Source: Isoetes taiwanensis (Eukaryota > Streptophyta > Lycopodiopsida > Isoetales > Isoetaceae). Taken from it: a stretch of 64,000 nt of DNA. Numbering within the stretch: the first letter of the stretch is position 1; every line of letters begins with the position of its first letter. Positions 40,923-52,639 of the stretch are shown piece after piece. Below the pieces are notes generated by a model, which saw only the letters and a list, made by a program, of their open reading frames with translations, was not told the origin of the DNA and ran no database searches. The stretch is taken from the NCBI GenBank assembly GCA_021234155.1, contig JAJEKV010000003.1, positions 18,334,386-18,398,385 of the forward strand. The letters are read 5' to 3'. Position numbers and translations under genes: made by a program.

Positions 40923-40970
40923 CATAGATTGGCCGATGGGGCAGAAAATGCCCCACCCAAATTTTACGTA

Positions 40971-43130
40971 TTTGGCTAGTGCATTCATTATGGATGGTCG
41001 GCCCAATCGTGATCCTTGAAAGCTAGATCGAGCACTCTCTAAAGAGGTGAGGCTAAGTGGACAAGATCGTTGTATAATATATGGTCACCTTGTTAAGCAT
41101 TTTGGACTAAAAACACTCAAGAACTTACGACCCGGGTCACCTTGTGCATTTTTTATGTTCCGAGACTCTCGAGGCCCCATCTGGTCCTGGGTGGACGAGT
41201 ACTTGCTCTCATGATGTCTGATGTGGCTACTTCTTGGTGCTAACATCTATCACTCGGTCCTTAACACTCGGGTCGGTTTAGCATTTTCCCTTTTATTTTT
41301 ATATCAATTACATCTGTAATTGGATCAACTTGGGTTACTCTGCGCAAAAGCCCTTTCTATATTTGGACCAACTCGGGTTATTCTGCGCATTAAAACCACG
41401 ACTTATTAACTAAGATGTGCTACATATTGCAGGCCAGTAAAGGAGGAGCATCGATGAAGGAGCACAATACGAGAGGAATAGGAGTTATAGATTTTGTGCT
41501 AAATTACAAACTCTTAAACATGTTGTTATGACATTACCTTGTTTACTTTTATAATGATAAACTATTAAGACCATATAATTTTGGTATATGTATGTAAGCC
41601 ATACAATTATCGTTATAATTAAATATTGGAGATTAATCGCCTCAATAATGTTCTAAATGCTATATTCCTTCTTATTCTATCTTTTAAGATTGATGCAAGT
41701 TCGTTATCTTATTGCAATATTGAGGATAGCATTATGCTAAGGGGGGAGGAATGTGAAATTCCCCTAAAATCTACAGTATAAATAAGTACTAGTTATGGTG
41801 TCCAGCGTTGCCGGGCTTTAGTAGTGATTTCCAGAGGTGGTTGTTTGTAGTTGCGTTGCTTTATCTTTTGTATGTATCTTTTAAGGAAGGGAAGAGACTT
41901 AGGCCAATTTGTGACGAAAATAAATAAAAAGAAGGGACCAGCTAAGATGGAAATGTAAGAACAATTTGCTTTGCTTTGTCTTTTAGCATCTAGAGTTATA
42001 AAAAGCAAATTCAATTGAGTCTCTTGGCCAGATTGAGCATTTTCACATTGGATTTGCTCTTGAATAGAATCGAAGAGAGGCTAATTGTTTCTTTTAGCAC
42101 ATAGGTGCCAAGTTTTGCCAATGGTGATATACTCTTATTGCTAAGGCGCCCTTTCATCTTGTGAACTTTTGAGAATGAGGTAGCATGGTTTTATTAGGCT
42201 TTGATTTGATGCACAATATGTACAATGTTTTCTCTTCATTTTGTAAGTATAAATTTATTATCTATTTGCATAATGATCATAGACTTAGAAACATTCAAGT
42301 GCTTGGAAACATGGGTTAGTACCTAATGGAATGCCAAGGGCCACATTATTTGCCATCTAAATAACCCTTCCCCTTATAATGAGACATGGACAAACATCCA
42401 AAGCATAAAGGTGTTACTTCATTTAATGTTGGTGCAAAATATTGTTGGAGTAACCCTTTCCCTTCTATTAAAACACGATGAAACTCATGAACATCGAAAT
42501 GCATGAAGTTGGTTGTTTGAATAACCATTTCCCTTATACTAAAGCATGAGGAAACTCATGAATATCGAAATGCATGATGAGTTATATATAATACAATAAG
42601 AAATAGATTAGGTTTACTAATTTCTCCAAATGAAATTTGTAGTAGACATAACACATAGGATTTCCAATGATGTTCCACTTTCTACAAAGAAAATTTGTAG
42701 TAGACACACACATAATGATGTTCCGCTTTGCCGCATTAGATAAGAAACATATTAAATACCACTTGGACCAATCTGTGAGAGATCCTTGTGGGCAGCTATC
42801 ACTAATCAAAATCCTGGATCGAAAATTGCTAAGATAATTATAACCTGAACGAAATACAGTAAATGGCATCTAATATAAGTATTTATAAATCTAAGGAGAA
42901 GCGATCATATACATTGCCTAAACTACAAAATTTCAAACTCAAATTTGGAAATGAACTTACCAAGTTGTCGAATGGATTATCAAGGTTTGTGATTGTAATT
43001 GGCATAGGGGGACTTCTAGATCGGGCTAGAAAAGGCTCCACACTATCCTCCACCAAGTGCAGTGTAAGAATTCTTTAAGCCAATAGATGAGCTCTCAAGG
43101 TCGGCAATATGATAACCTGCAGATGTGAGA
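40971..43130. other. AT-rich region; possible polypurine tract/LTR start near 41740
   Basis: AAGGGGGGAGGAA followed by TGTGAAATTCCCC (about 41738-41765) looks like a polypurine tract next to an LTR start, but no matching LTR was found in the window. Minus-strand donor-like sites occur (for example CAACTTG/GTAAG near 42957) with short open stretches next to them. No gene can be assembled. Confidence 0.35.
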
Positions 43131-43306
43131 AGCTTGAAATGCAAAATAAGAATAGCATTAATCTTACATAGAGATAAACTTTACCTGCTTGACTGATAGC
43201 AAGGTTCAGCTCTTGCAAAGCTTGGAATGCAAAATGAGAATAGCATTAATCTTACATAGAGATAACTCTTACCTGCTTGACTAATAGCAAGGTTCAGCTC
43301 TTGCAA
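43131..43306. repeat. Tandem duplication, 88-bp unit, including a splice-like site
   Basis: Two adjacent units, each with AGCTTG(G/A)AATGCAAAAT, TAGCATTAATCTTACATAGA and GCAAGGTTCAGCTCTTGCAA. On the minus strand each contains TCAAGCAG/GTAA, a donor-like site, so the unit may span an exon-intron border. Confidence 0.8.
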
Positions 43307-45025
43307 TGTACATCAGAACAATTTCATGGATTTACAGCTTCAAAAGCAGTCGTTCAAAAACTTTGTTGCTTTATAGAATAGTTGAAATGTTGTAGCACAT
43401 GTTGGACTTCCCAAATGTAAAATACAAATAATAAGTGTTTTGCATTCATATATATGGGCAAATCCATTTTCCTAAATGACGATTTTGCAAATGGAGAGGA
43501 ACTTCTGCAGCCATGCATGAAGTAGTTCATCATAAATGCTTAGAAGGCTTGTTGTGGTGACTGCTTATGGTGCGCTATCTAGATTACTTCCTCCATTGCC
43601 GTTATGCTTTAATATTCCATCTGAGCTAAAGCACCATCATGGAGCATTTGTCCCCGGAGGTCGTTATATTAACAGCAACATGTTCAAATACATACTAATT
43701 AGAATGAGCAAAATGAAAAGGACATGTCTAGGATAGTTTGAGGCAGAAGTCCATGAAAGATCTCTAGGACTAAGGGGAAGTAATATTATAGTTACCTATG
43801 TTGCTGCATTATGATGTCTGCTATCTCAACTGGATGGAAAAGATGGTATAAAGGGCATGGCAGATAACTTCAACAGATGCTCTACTTCAGTTCACACAAA
43901 TGGATCTCATCTTTACACAATGTTTTAATTAGACAACGTTGTAATTAGCCACATGGCTGGAGGAAATAGAAGTCCAGGGATGTATGCTCAAAAGTTCAGA
44001 GAGGAAGTTAAATTTGGGCACATACCTGGAGGGAATGAAAGTTCTGGAATATGTGCTCATAAGTGCCCTGTAAATGCTCTCTAACCTTGAAAAAAACGTG
44101 AACACAAAGTGGCAAAGCATATAATACTTTGCTGCGATACAACAGAGCTCCAAACAGAACCTTAAAACTCATAATGATAATATACATGATGCAACAAAGC
44201 AGACAGACAGAAGTTCAAGAAGCAGGCAGACCTGCGCCAAGTCCTTCCTTTATCAAGAATGAGTGAAAGACCTCTAAGAGGAAGGGAAATACTACAGTTT
44301 CCCACGTAGCTGCATTATATTAGCTGCTATCTCAGCTGGCTGGAAGAGACGTAAAGGTAGTATAAAGGGCATGGCCGATAGCTCCAACGTATGCTGGACT
44401 GAAGCAAAAATTATAAGACAATTATTCTGTCACAGCCACACCTGGTTTTAAGGTTTCTAGTACGGTACATGTTTGTGACAGTCACACAATGGAGGAATTG
44501 CATGGTATCTAAAGTTAAAACATGGACCACAAAAAGCTCCATGGACAAAGTCATTCTGTTAGGACAAAAATGAATTGTTCTATGTTAACTATTTCAATAG
44601 TCTTGAGTTTATGATATTATCTGATTGCACCCATGCAGAACAACTAAATGATCATAATTGCAAGTACAGACCCATAAGCTTTAAGCACTTAACGTCAGCT
44701 TGCATGTAGTCGTATCAGACCTAGAGCAGTGCACCTATGTAAAGAAACTTTAGCAAATATGAACCTATCCTATTACCACTAAACCTCTCATATCTAGCAA
44801 CCTAGTATAACCTGTAAATTATCGAGGCCACATTACTTCAACCGTAATATATTGGATTAGCAGCCACATATTCTATCTAAAAAGCAGCCCAGTACATCAA
44901 TCCAACTAAAGCACAATATATTGGCACATCACGCCAACTAAAGCACAATATAATTAGCACCTATATATTGATAAGCTTAACAGATCGGCCAATAAATTTT
45001 GTGGCATTTATGACCATTCACTAAA
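43307..45025. other. AT-rich region, no supported gene
   Basis: Two related stretches (about 43740-43870 and 44255-44400) share AGCTACC-, GCTGCATTAT and GGTATAAAGGGCATGGC-type words, so a diverged duplication of about 150 bp is present with a 500-bp offset. No protein family recognised. Confidence 0.4.
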
Positions 45026-45622
45026 GTAGAGGCATATGTGCATAACCTATACTGCCCCACCCTTGTTCGAGGCCCACAGCTCTACCTGCGTTCTCAGTTG
45101 CCCATGAAGAAGCGCAGGATCATCGCGTCCATTCGAACAGGGGCCCACCATCTTCGGCTTGAGATGGGTCGGTGGGTTGGAGAGCCGCGCCAGGACAGGC
45201 TTTGTCAGTGTTGCCCGCTGGGGGTTGTTGAGGATGAAAGCCATGCCTTCCAGAGCTGTCCATAGTCAGATTTGGGCTCGCTTCGCTCTCTTCTTTGCGA
45301 CACGGTGCCCCCTCGCACGAAGCTACTCAGTACGCCATCAGTTCGATCCTTTGGCTCCTACCTCCAGGAGGTTTTGGATCTGCGGACTCACCTCTGCCCC
45401 CAGGCGCCTACCTGAGGTGCCGGGAATTCATGTGTATATGTATATTTGTACAGCTGCCAGCAGGCTGCTTGCTGCGACGGTTTTTCCCTCGTAAGGGGGG
45501 AGGGGAGGGTTTTAATCCGGGTAGCAACGGGCTTGCTGCACCCGTGTAATTTGGGTCCCATAGTCCGATTGGCCTCCGCGGACGATAAAAGAACCTTCCT
45601 TCCTTCCTTCCTTCCTTCCTAC
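45026..45622 (+). mobile_element. 5'-truncated LINE: C-terminal zinc-finger end and (CTTCC)n tail
   Basis: The frame 45038-45265 ends with RRIIASIRTGAHHLRLEMGR, RQDRLCQCCPLG, and VEDESHAFQSCP: the Cys-Cys-His-Cys C-terminal motif found after RT in many LINEs. About 300 bp of 3' UTR follow, then the conserved tail GGGTCCCATAGTCCGATTGG, CCTCCGCGGACGATAAAA, and a CTTCC repeat (45594-45620). Only the 3' 600 bp survives, typical of 5' truncation. Confidence 0.8.
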
Positions 45623-45714
45623 CTGCATATACAACAAAGCACAACCTACTCCTATGCATGTAAAGCACATCAGCACATAAAGCAGTTTATAAATGCAAAA
45701 TAATTACCTCAGAT

Positions 45715-45870
45715 GAAGAGTTCTGTAATGTGCAGTCTAATGAATTGCCTGCAAAAAATGATGGGCACGCTTAGAATAATGCAGAATAGAATTTACAGTG
45801 CACTCTAATGAATTGCCTGCGCAGAATGATAGATAATCTCGGAATAATGTAGGATAGAATTTACAATTAG
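45715..45870. repeat. Tandem duplication, about 69-bp unit
   Basis: GTGCAGTCTAATGAATTGCC and ATAGAATTTACA recur at 45799 as GTGCACTCTAATGAATTGCC. Two adjacent units with some drift. Confidence 0.75.
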
Positions 45871-45882
45871 AGAAATACACAT

Positions 45883-46047
45883 GAAGGCACTGTATGTCTA
45901 AAGATCTTTCTGAATCATAGATTTAATTACGCAGAATTATCAAGGTATCGGGCGATACAAAATATTTGAAGGCACTATATGTGTAAAGATCTTTCTGAAT
46001 CATAGATTTAATTACGCAGAATTATCAAGGTATCTGGTGATACAAAA
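45883..46047. repeat. Tandem duplication, 85-bp unit
   Basis: GAAGGCACTGTATGTCTAAAG through CAGAATTATCAAGGTATC is repeated almost exactly from 45968. It directly follows the 69-bp duplication, so this stretch has undergone repeated local duplication. Confidence 0.85.
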
Positions 46048-47563
46048 CTGGTCCAAGTCCAAATAGTCAAAACAACAGTTTGGAATTTATTCTACAAATA
46101 CTTACCATGTTACGTATTCCTATTACTTTATATTACCAGATTCTATTGCGTCATTTTGTTGTAGTTGAGGAAAGAGGATGTGCGCAAGACATGCCTATTG
46201 AGACACAACTAAATTCATGGAAGATGAAGCAGTGTTAGGGGCAAAAGTTCTTGGATAATCTTATATGTTCTAACACATTCATCGTAATTCTATTTCCTAT
46301 TCTACAGTTTGGATACACAATGAAGTGAAAGAATTTGATTAAAAGGAAATGAGAGAGTTAGTTTACCTAGCCAAAATTGTAAGAGCAGTTGTGCAATATG
46401 CTGCACATTATCATCTGCTACATCTAACCCAGTAATTATGATGTGAAGCGTTAGCATATCTTGTATGCATCAGAGGTACTTCAAAAATCAGGTATCTAGT
46501 AGTTCTAGCTGCATGTTCTGGCAACAAAAGAGATTTATCAAACTTGGCATACACATGCAGAGATTCCATATGAAGGGATTCTCAATAACATGTAATGGAG
46601 AAAAGGTATCAACCAAGAAAGTGCACCTTCAAGATAGTTTGAACTCCCTCTGCATATCGCCTGCAATTCAGTAAGTTATTTGCATGCAGAGCTCTCACTT
46701 AGAGCAGAGCCCAGTGCAAATTTCCTACGTATTCTTTTCTCTTATAAGATAATATAAGACCATAAAATGTCACCAGTGCAGAATAGTCTGCTTCTAGCAA
46801 GCTGAATTTTGACATTTGAGTTCTATAAGACCCCTGCACTACCTAAAAATGGTGTGACAACAATTATCCAATTCTTCTTCCCGCAGAAGCAAAAGTAGAC
46901 TAAAAGGTTTAATAAAATTCAAGACATCACATTAAACTAAAATGCATGCACCACTTAGAAACATTGAGAGCCATTCAACTCTCCATTGACATCATAACAT
47001 TTTGTGAAGGTTGACTGCTAGATGTTCTACGAACTTTTGTACTCAGGCCAGATATTGACATGTGGAAAGCCAGCATCACTGGATCTAAAGAAGAAATAAA
47101 AATGGTCTTTAACGTCACAAAGTGGAAGCAAAATTTGGGCAACATTGTAAGAAAGAATAAGAAAATTAGTAAGTTTAAAACGATTGAAAGAGCAAAAGCT
47201 TACCTGATCTAGACAGAAGGGAATGACCTCCAACGGGGCCACCAAGGCAGCAGAAAAATGTTTAAATCATCTACCAGCATCTTTGAACTCTCATGCCTGA
47301 TTTGTGGTCTGTGGGAGCTATAATAGCAATGGGCAGGTCCCGTTGGATTCCACCATCTATCATGAAGAACCCCTGCTTCTAAGCATTTTGCAACAAAATC
47401 AGATAAAACCAGATAAATGCTCCCAGATTAGATAGCAAAATGATAGAACTGGCTGCATATGATGCTTACATCCGTGCACTCTCACTTGAGAAGAAACTTT
47501 TTTCCCTTTGACATGTTCTTTCGCTTCCGCTTCCGGCAGTGGTTAAAATTTCGAAATCAGCAG
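46048..47563. other. AT-rich region with isolated splice-like sites, no supported gene
   Basis: Minus-strand donor-like sites (for example GATCAG/GTAAGC near 47203) end short open pieces such as MVAPLEVIPFCLDQ. These could be exons of a decayed or uncharacterised gene, but no continuous reading can be supported. Confidence 0.3.
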
Positions 47564-47821
47564 CTAAAGTCTATGCCGACAGGTGACTTGAAATGCATGG
47601 CAATCCCATGAATTAGCACCAAGACTCATGACACATTCCAACCATGCTCTCATTTCATCATTTTTAAAACACTTATTGAATTCAAATAACTTACATCCTT
47701 TTTTGTGTCCATATTCCTGATAGTATTCCTCAAAAGTTTTCAAGAAGTTACTGGCATTCATACTTGGATCAAATGTAGGAGGAGGAATTGGCATGTTCAA
47801 CTCAAAGTAATGGCAAGGCAT
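47564..47821 (-). CDS. Uncertain ORF or exon, gag-like flavour
   Basis: An 85-codon frame: MPIPPPTFDPSMNASNFLKT, FEEYYQEYGHKKGCKLFEFN, KNDEMRAWLECVMSLGANSW. It is bounded upstream by an acceptor-like TGCAG on the minus strand. Composition and the Trp-containing helix-like pattern faintly recall retrotransposon gag, but there is no diagnostic motif. Could be an exon or a gag relic. Confidence 0.3.
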   Translation of the reverse strand: MPCHYFELNMPIPPPTFDPSMNASNFLKTFEEYYQEYGHKKGCKLFEFNKCFKNDEMRAWLECVMSLGANSWDCHAFQVTCRHRL

Positions 47822-47959
47822 ACCTGCATTTTCTTATATACTTACTCATGGTACTGCAGCAGAGCTCTCATGATTCTTTTGTGCTTCGGCATGCTCAGAA
47901 GTTTCATTGTTTCTTCTGGGAGCCATGAGTTCAAATTCCAGGTAATGATCTCGGTAGAA

Positions 47960-48180
47960 CCTCCAAAATGTTGTTGGTGTTCCTGGCAAACCTTCAACCT
48001 CAATGGCTTAGAACCTCCATGTTGCTTAAGGCAACCACTCTGTACAAGGAATTTTCAATAACAAAGCTTGAATACAAGATTAATACTACTTTTCCAATTC
48101 AAGAAAAAGAATGCCTCAGAAAGAATGATGCCATTTGTGAGCAGAATGAGATATAATCATAATTCCAAACAAAAAGGTTG
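47960..48180 (+). repeat. Dispersed direct repeat, first copy
   Basis: GTGTTCCTGGCAAACCTTCAACCTC and TTGCTTAAGGCAACCACTCTG recur at 48568-48650 (second copy about 48565-48790), 605 bp away, with weaker similarity continuing on the right. Confidence 0.65.
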
Positions 48181-48564
48181 CTTAAAGTCTCAAGGAATCT
48201 AAGGCCAAACGTCAGCTGCAAAAAGATTTGCAAAGATTATTCAAATGTGCATACCTGACTGGGTCAAAAATAAGTCAACAATTTTTTGCAGATCAAAGGA
48301 TATGAATCTTTTTTTAGTTCTGACACTTGATTCTTTCCCTTCGATGTCTGCACACAAGGATCAAACACTTCTTTTGCAAAGACAGATGCAGGAAAGCCTT
48401 GAAATTCAAGTTTTTTGCACACAGATTGTTACATTAAGAAAACAGCAAGCAATTTTTTGCAAGTTAATTTTTGCTGATTCTTTCTGAACTTTGAAGATTT
48501 TCTACAACTTCTGGTGGTTTGCAATAAAGGAAGAACTGCTCATTTGCTCAAAATTACGGCAGGA

Positions 48565-48790
48565 ATTTGTTGAAGGTGTTCCTGGCAAAACCTTCAACCT
48601 CAGTGGTTTAGAACCTCCAGGTTGCTTAAGGCAACCACTCTGAGTGAGAAAGATCCAAGAAAAATGCTCAAACAATTATCTAACTTAGCTTTCCCTGAAG
48701 GGTGAAAAGTCTGTCTCACAAGAAAGTTTGCCAAATGTAAATCAAATAGACTTTGATCATAATTCTTGCTTTCATGGCTGCACAAGACCT
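48565..48790 (+). repeat. Dispersed direct repeat, second copy
   Basis: Partner of 47960-48180. TTGCTTAAGGCAACCACTCTG is identical; the flanks have drifted. Confidence 0.65.
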
Positions 48791-49379
48791 GATAGTATCT
48801 TGGGGCAAAAGTCAGAGTGGCTCTGAAGGGTAGATGGATCAAAGAGACGCTCCTGACCAAGTCAATTTTTGGTCAATATCCCTGGCAGAGAGCTAAATTC
48901 CAAAACTCGATACTGACTCTTCCTTTTTGAGATCTGATGCTTTAGCATGTTTTAAAAATGTCTGCACTCAATGGTCCTTGATGGTCTTTGCAAATGGAGA
49001 TCTAATTTTGGGGTTTTTTTATTTTTGAAAGGCTGACTGTGATAAAGTATGAGCAGAAATGAAGATGTATTTTTTGCTAATGATAATGAATGCATGTCTT
49101 TGCTTTTATTGCAATGTCCATGCATGACAAGACCATCTAATGCTTCTGAGAATTTTTTGTTGAGTACTGTTGAGTCGAAGAGTAGATTTATGCTTCAAAA
49201 TTTCAAGTATAAGCTCACTCTGTGATGATAGCTCAGACAAACATTATGGCTAGGAAACACTTGTATTCAAGATGCCTAAATGCAAAGCTAGAAGTGCTTT
49301 AACCTTCGGAATGAAATGCAACAGGGAAATGATGCCAGCACAATAATTCTGTCACCAGATCGATATAGAACACTCGTAA
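48791..49379. other. AT-rich spacer, nothing recognised
   Basis: No gene, RNA or repeat that I can support. Confidence 0.5.
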
Positions 49380-51437
49380 TTCGATAACAAGGCTCGGATT
49401 TTCATTTGAATCAGGTACACATAGGCAAACAATAGTAATCCCAAGCTCTAAGTCTTGGGCACAGGATCTAATAGGTATACAGTCAAGGATCTAATAGGTA
49501 TACAGTCAAGCTAAGAATCAAATATGGAAGGCAGAATCAAGCTCCAGTGATGTAACCCGGTCCTTCTTCAAGGTAATCAATCTCTTTTTCACCTCAAAGC
49601 CTTCGAATTTTGTCTGAGCACAAAAGCCCCTTCTAAAATTCCCCTGTTCTGTTGCGTTCTTGGCTAATTCAGTTCAATTGTCTGTCTTTTTGCTATTGTG
49701 ATGCTTTCTTGGCATTGTACAAGGTATTTCGATAGCTCAGGGTCATGATTGCATGTTTGTTTCAGGCGAATTAGACGAATCTTGGCAGTTTCTGGATTTA
49801 TGGTTCTTGGCAACACAGAATAAATATCCCACAGGCCTGTTTTAGTTTGGACGACCAAGATATATAAGGAATAATAAAACCCTTATTATTAATATTAACG
49901 TGTAATATCCATGTGGGCCTCGGTAGCTCCACCACCCCACACGCCCGGATGTTCCACGTGGCATGGGGAGATTGGCTTGGGAAAGAAAATAGGCTTTGGG
50001 GGGAGGGGGGTAGATAGGAAATTTTTTTGCAACATGGTCTAAGGCACGATTCCCAAGGAACTGAATTTGAAGGCCAAAATAAATGATTTTTTCAATTTTC
50101 TTTTTTGCAATGGGAATCTTTTTATATGCTCTAGAAGATGCTGGAATCTTTTTTTTTTTTTGCAAATGAGCACTTTAAAATTTTGGCTTTAAAATGGCAT
50201 GTAAGGAGGATGATGTGGCATGTGGGCATGATGACTAGGCAAATCAAGGGTGACATGTCAAACAAGGGTGGTGACGTGTCAAATAACTTGGCCTAGAATA
50301 TTTTTTCTAGTCAAAACCTTGAGTGAGGTGGACATGATGTGTATGACACGTGGAGTTCAATGTAATTTGAAGGATTTTTGCAAAAAATAGGGTTTCAATG
50401 TAGTGACACGTGCATGATATGACATGGCAAGAAAGGGTGACATGTATGGTGACTTGGCCTCTTAAAGGTGTTGTCATAGGTCAATTTAGGCATAAATGCA
50501 TGATATTTGCATTTTCTAGGCAAATCTTGATTTTGGGTGTTTCCCTTAGGAATTTTTGCATTCTCTCTCCTCTTTTGACTTATAGGGAGAGGAAATTGAC
50601 CTTTGACCACATGTATGACCAAGTCAAGTGGAGTTTAGTGCTTTGGGTGATATGGATATAGTATGGTAAGTGTATGGGATGTGAATGACATGTGAATGGG
50701 TAGTTTTGACTAGAAAAAATCTTTAAGGCCAAATTTGACTTGGAGATGAGGTGTAGGCATGGAACTAGAGATCTCATGAGCATTTCACCATGGTTAAAGG
50801 TAAGGGAATGTAGGATGGGAATCAAAGGGTGCAATCATGCCAAGAATTCAAATGTCACTATCACATACCAAGAAATCTTCAAGGGGTCTTCAATACTTCA
50901 AACTTTGCTTGATTCTCCTTTTTGCCTTGCTTGTGTGACCTTAGTCAAATGTCCTCACCTTGCTCTTCAAGTCTTCAAAGTGTGCAAGTATGAATTCTTC
51001 TTGTGCCTCTAAATTCAGATCAAAGTGTGAGAATAAGTGTTAGAAATATGCCTTGCTCTTCCATGCTACCATAGCATGGCAGCAGAATCTTCAAGGTGGA
51101 ATTTTTTACCTGGGAAATGCAATGATATGCAACAAAATTGAGAACAAGCTTTTGAAAATTGCTTTTTAGTGTCTTTTCAAACTTTTTATACTCTTTTCTT
51201 TACTGATTGACTCTCTGTCTATGCATTGACCTATATGCAGTCTCAAAACCTGTCAAATGTTCACATAGATTGATTCTAAAGGCAATTTAACCTAGTTTTT
51301 ATTATGAAATCGATCAACAGATTGAGACATGATGTAACCTGATTTATAATATGCTTCTGATAAACAATTTACCTTCAAATGTCATTTTCACGCTTTTAGT
51401 TTATCTTGTTTGGGAAGTGAGTGCAAATTGAACTTAG
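49380..51437 (+). repeat. 2.06-kb tandem repeat, unit 1
   Basis: Aligns in order with unit 2: CGGATTTTCATT (49395), CCCAAGCTCT.AGTCTTGGGC (about 49442), a TATAAATA-like promoter-like area near 49858, a CCACGTGGCATGG block near 49955, poly-G/poly-T tracts near 50000-50160, and CTTCAAGGGGTCTTCAATAC near 50877. Identity is moderate. No coding region. It may be an LTR or an LTR-like satellite. Confidence 0.65.
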
Positions 51438-51710
51438 TTGTAACATCAAGGATCGGATTTTCATTCAAATCAATTTCACACAATCATACAAGAGATTCCC
51501 AAGCTCTGTAGTCTTGGGCACATGATCAAAATAGTCTTCAAGACAGCAAATAATCTGATTGCTTCAAGTAATCCATGGATTCTAAAAGCAAGGAAGGCAA
51601 ATTCAAGCAACAGTCATTCAAACCGGCCTCAAAATGAGTGATCACGATGCGTTCATGTGCCCAAAGCCCTTGAAATTTTCTGTAAACAATTCCCCTTTTC
51701 ATAATGCTTT
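51438..51710 (+). repeat. 2.06-kb tandem repeat, unit 2, left part
   Basis: Starts with the same words as unit 1 (CGGATTTTCATT at 51454; CCCAAGCTCTGTAGTCTTGGG) and is interrupted at 51710 by a LINE. It resumes at 58195. Confidence 0.65.
51699..51710. repeat. LINE target-site duplication, left copy
   Basis: TCATAATGCTTT, identical to 58183-58194. Confidence 0.85.
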
Positions 51711-52136
51711 ATTTTTTTTTTTTTTTTTTTTTTTTGAAGGACGAAAGCCAAAAAGTTTATTAATCAGAGAAAAAGTACAAAATTTACATGTCTCATCTAA
51801 CTGTGTAAGCACACAGAGATGCCACAGGAGCACGAGCCTGGAGCACAATGTACTTACTCCAGAATAGGAGACTAATGATAAGAATCAATTCAAGATACCA
51901 ATCCATATGCTTCCACCGCCTTACGAAGTCAAGGGAAGAACACTCGTAGGGTCGCCAATATCTTTTTCTCGCCAATCCGTAATAACACCGCGGTGCGCAT
52001 CGAATAAATGCCCCGAAGATGTGAAACCGCGACGCCCCATATCGACCATAGGAGCCAACCGAACCAAGATGAAATGCCCTTTGTTTAGCCGAGGCCATGC
52101 ATTGGGATAGGACGCCAAAAGAATGCATCGGCAAAT

Positions 52137-52420
52137 TCAATGTACCGTTAAACAAACCTTGTAGCCGACCATGCCGGGTTGAACCTCGTGACAATCAAAG
52201 AGACAATGCTCAAGAGTCTCAACGTCCGAGAGGCGTGAGCGGGCATACCGCAGATATGCGAGGATCATAGCGATGCCGAAAGGCATTAACCCGCAGTGCA
52301 CTGCGGAATAACCCCGCCACCACAAGATAGAGACTTTAGGGTGGAGCAACCTATCCCAAAGCCATCGCCATGTGCGACACAAAGTGGGTCATGGAACATG
52401 TAGGTGCCACCCATCCGCAA
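52137..52420 (-). pseudogene. LINE zf-RVT zinc finger region
   Basis: Reads TWRWLWDRLLHPKVSILWWR, then CGLMPFGIAMI, CRYARS-like and LEHCLFDCHEVQPGM. This is the zf-RVT pattern that follows RT in plant LINEs, with the WxxxxPKxxxFxWR start and a paired Cys/His end. A frame shift splits the first Cys pair. Confidence 0.75.
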
Positions 52421-52639
52421 CCGGAGGGGTTGTGGTGCTAAAAGAAGGCGATATATAATGATCCGACAAATTGCTTGCCTTTGTGAATATTTTCATGACA
52501 GTCCCATGGCACCCTTTCAAGAAAGACCAACTTGCACTATGAGAGGCAAATTTTCTGCGCGACCTTCTCCCATAGAGATACATCCCAACGAGAGAGCAGA
52601 ACTTTGCCCGAAATTCAAAGCCAAGACAAAGAGGGCTTA

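Larger units (their letters stand above)
40000..40970. mobile_element. Candidate TIR element, about 970 bp, non-autonomous
   Basis: The left end ACGTGAAATTTGGGGGAACA (40001) is matched in inverted form by the right end (CCCCACCCAAATTTTACGTA, 40951-40970). The similarity extends to about 31 bp with a few mismatches. The interior has no transposase, and includes a GAAGCAGGG minisatellite and a 16-bp palindrome. A clean target duplication was not found, so family assignment is open. Confidence 0.45.

Noticed and set aside
41738-41765. Polypurine tract followed by TGTGAAATT as a real LTR boundary
   Set aside because: No second LTR, primer site or pol remnant in the expected place; kept only as a remark in the spacer entry.
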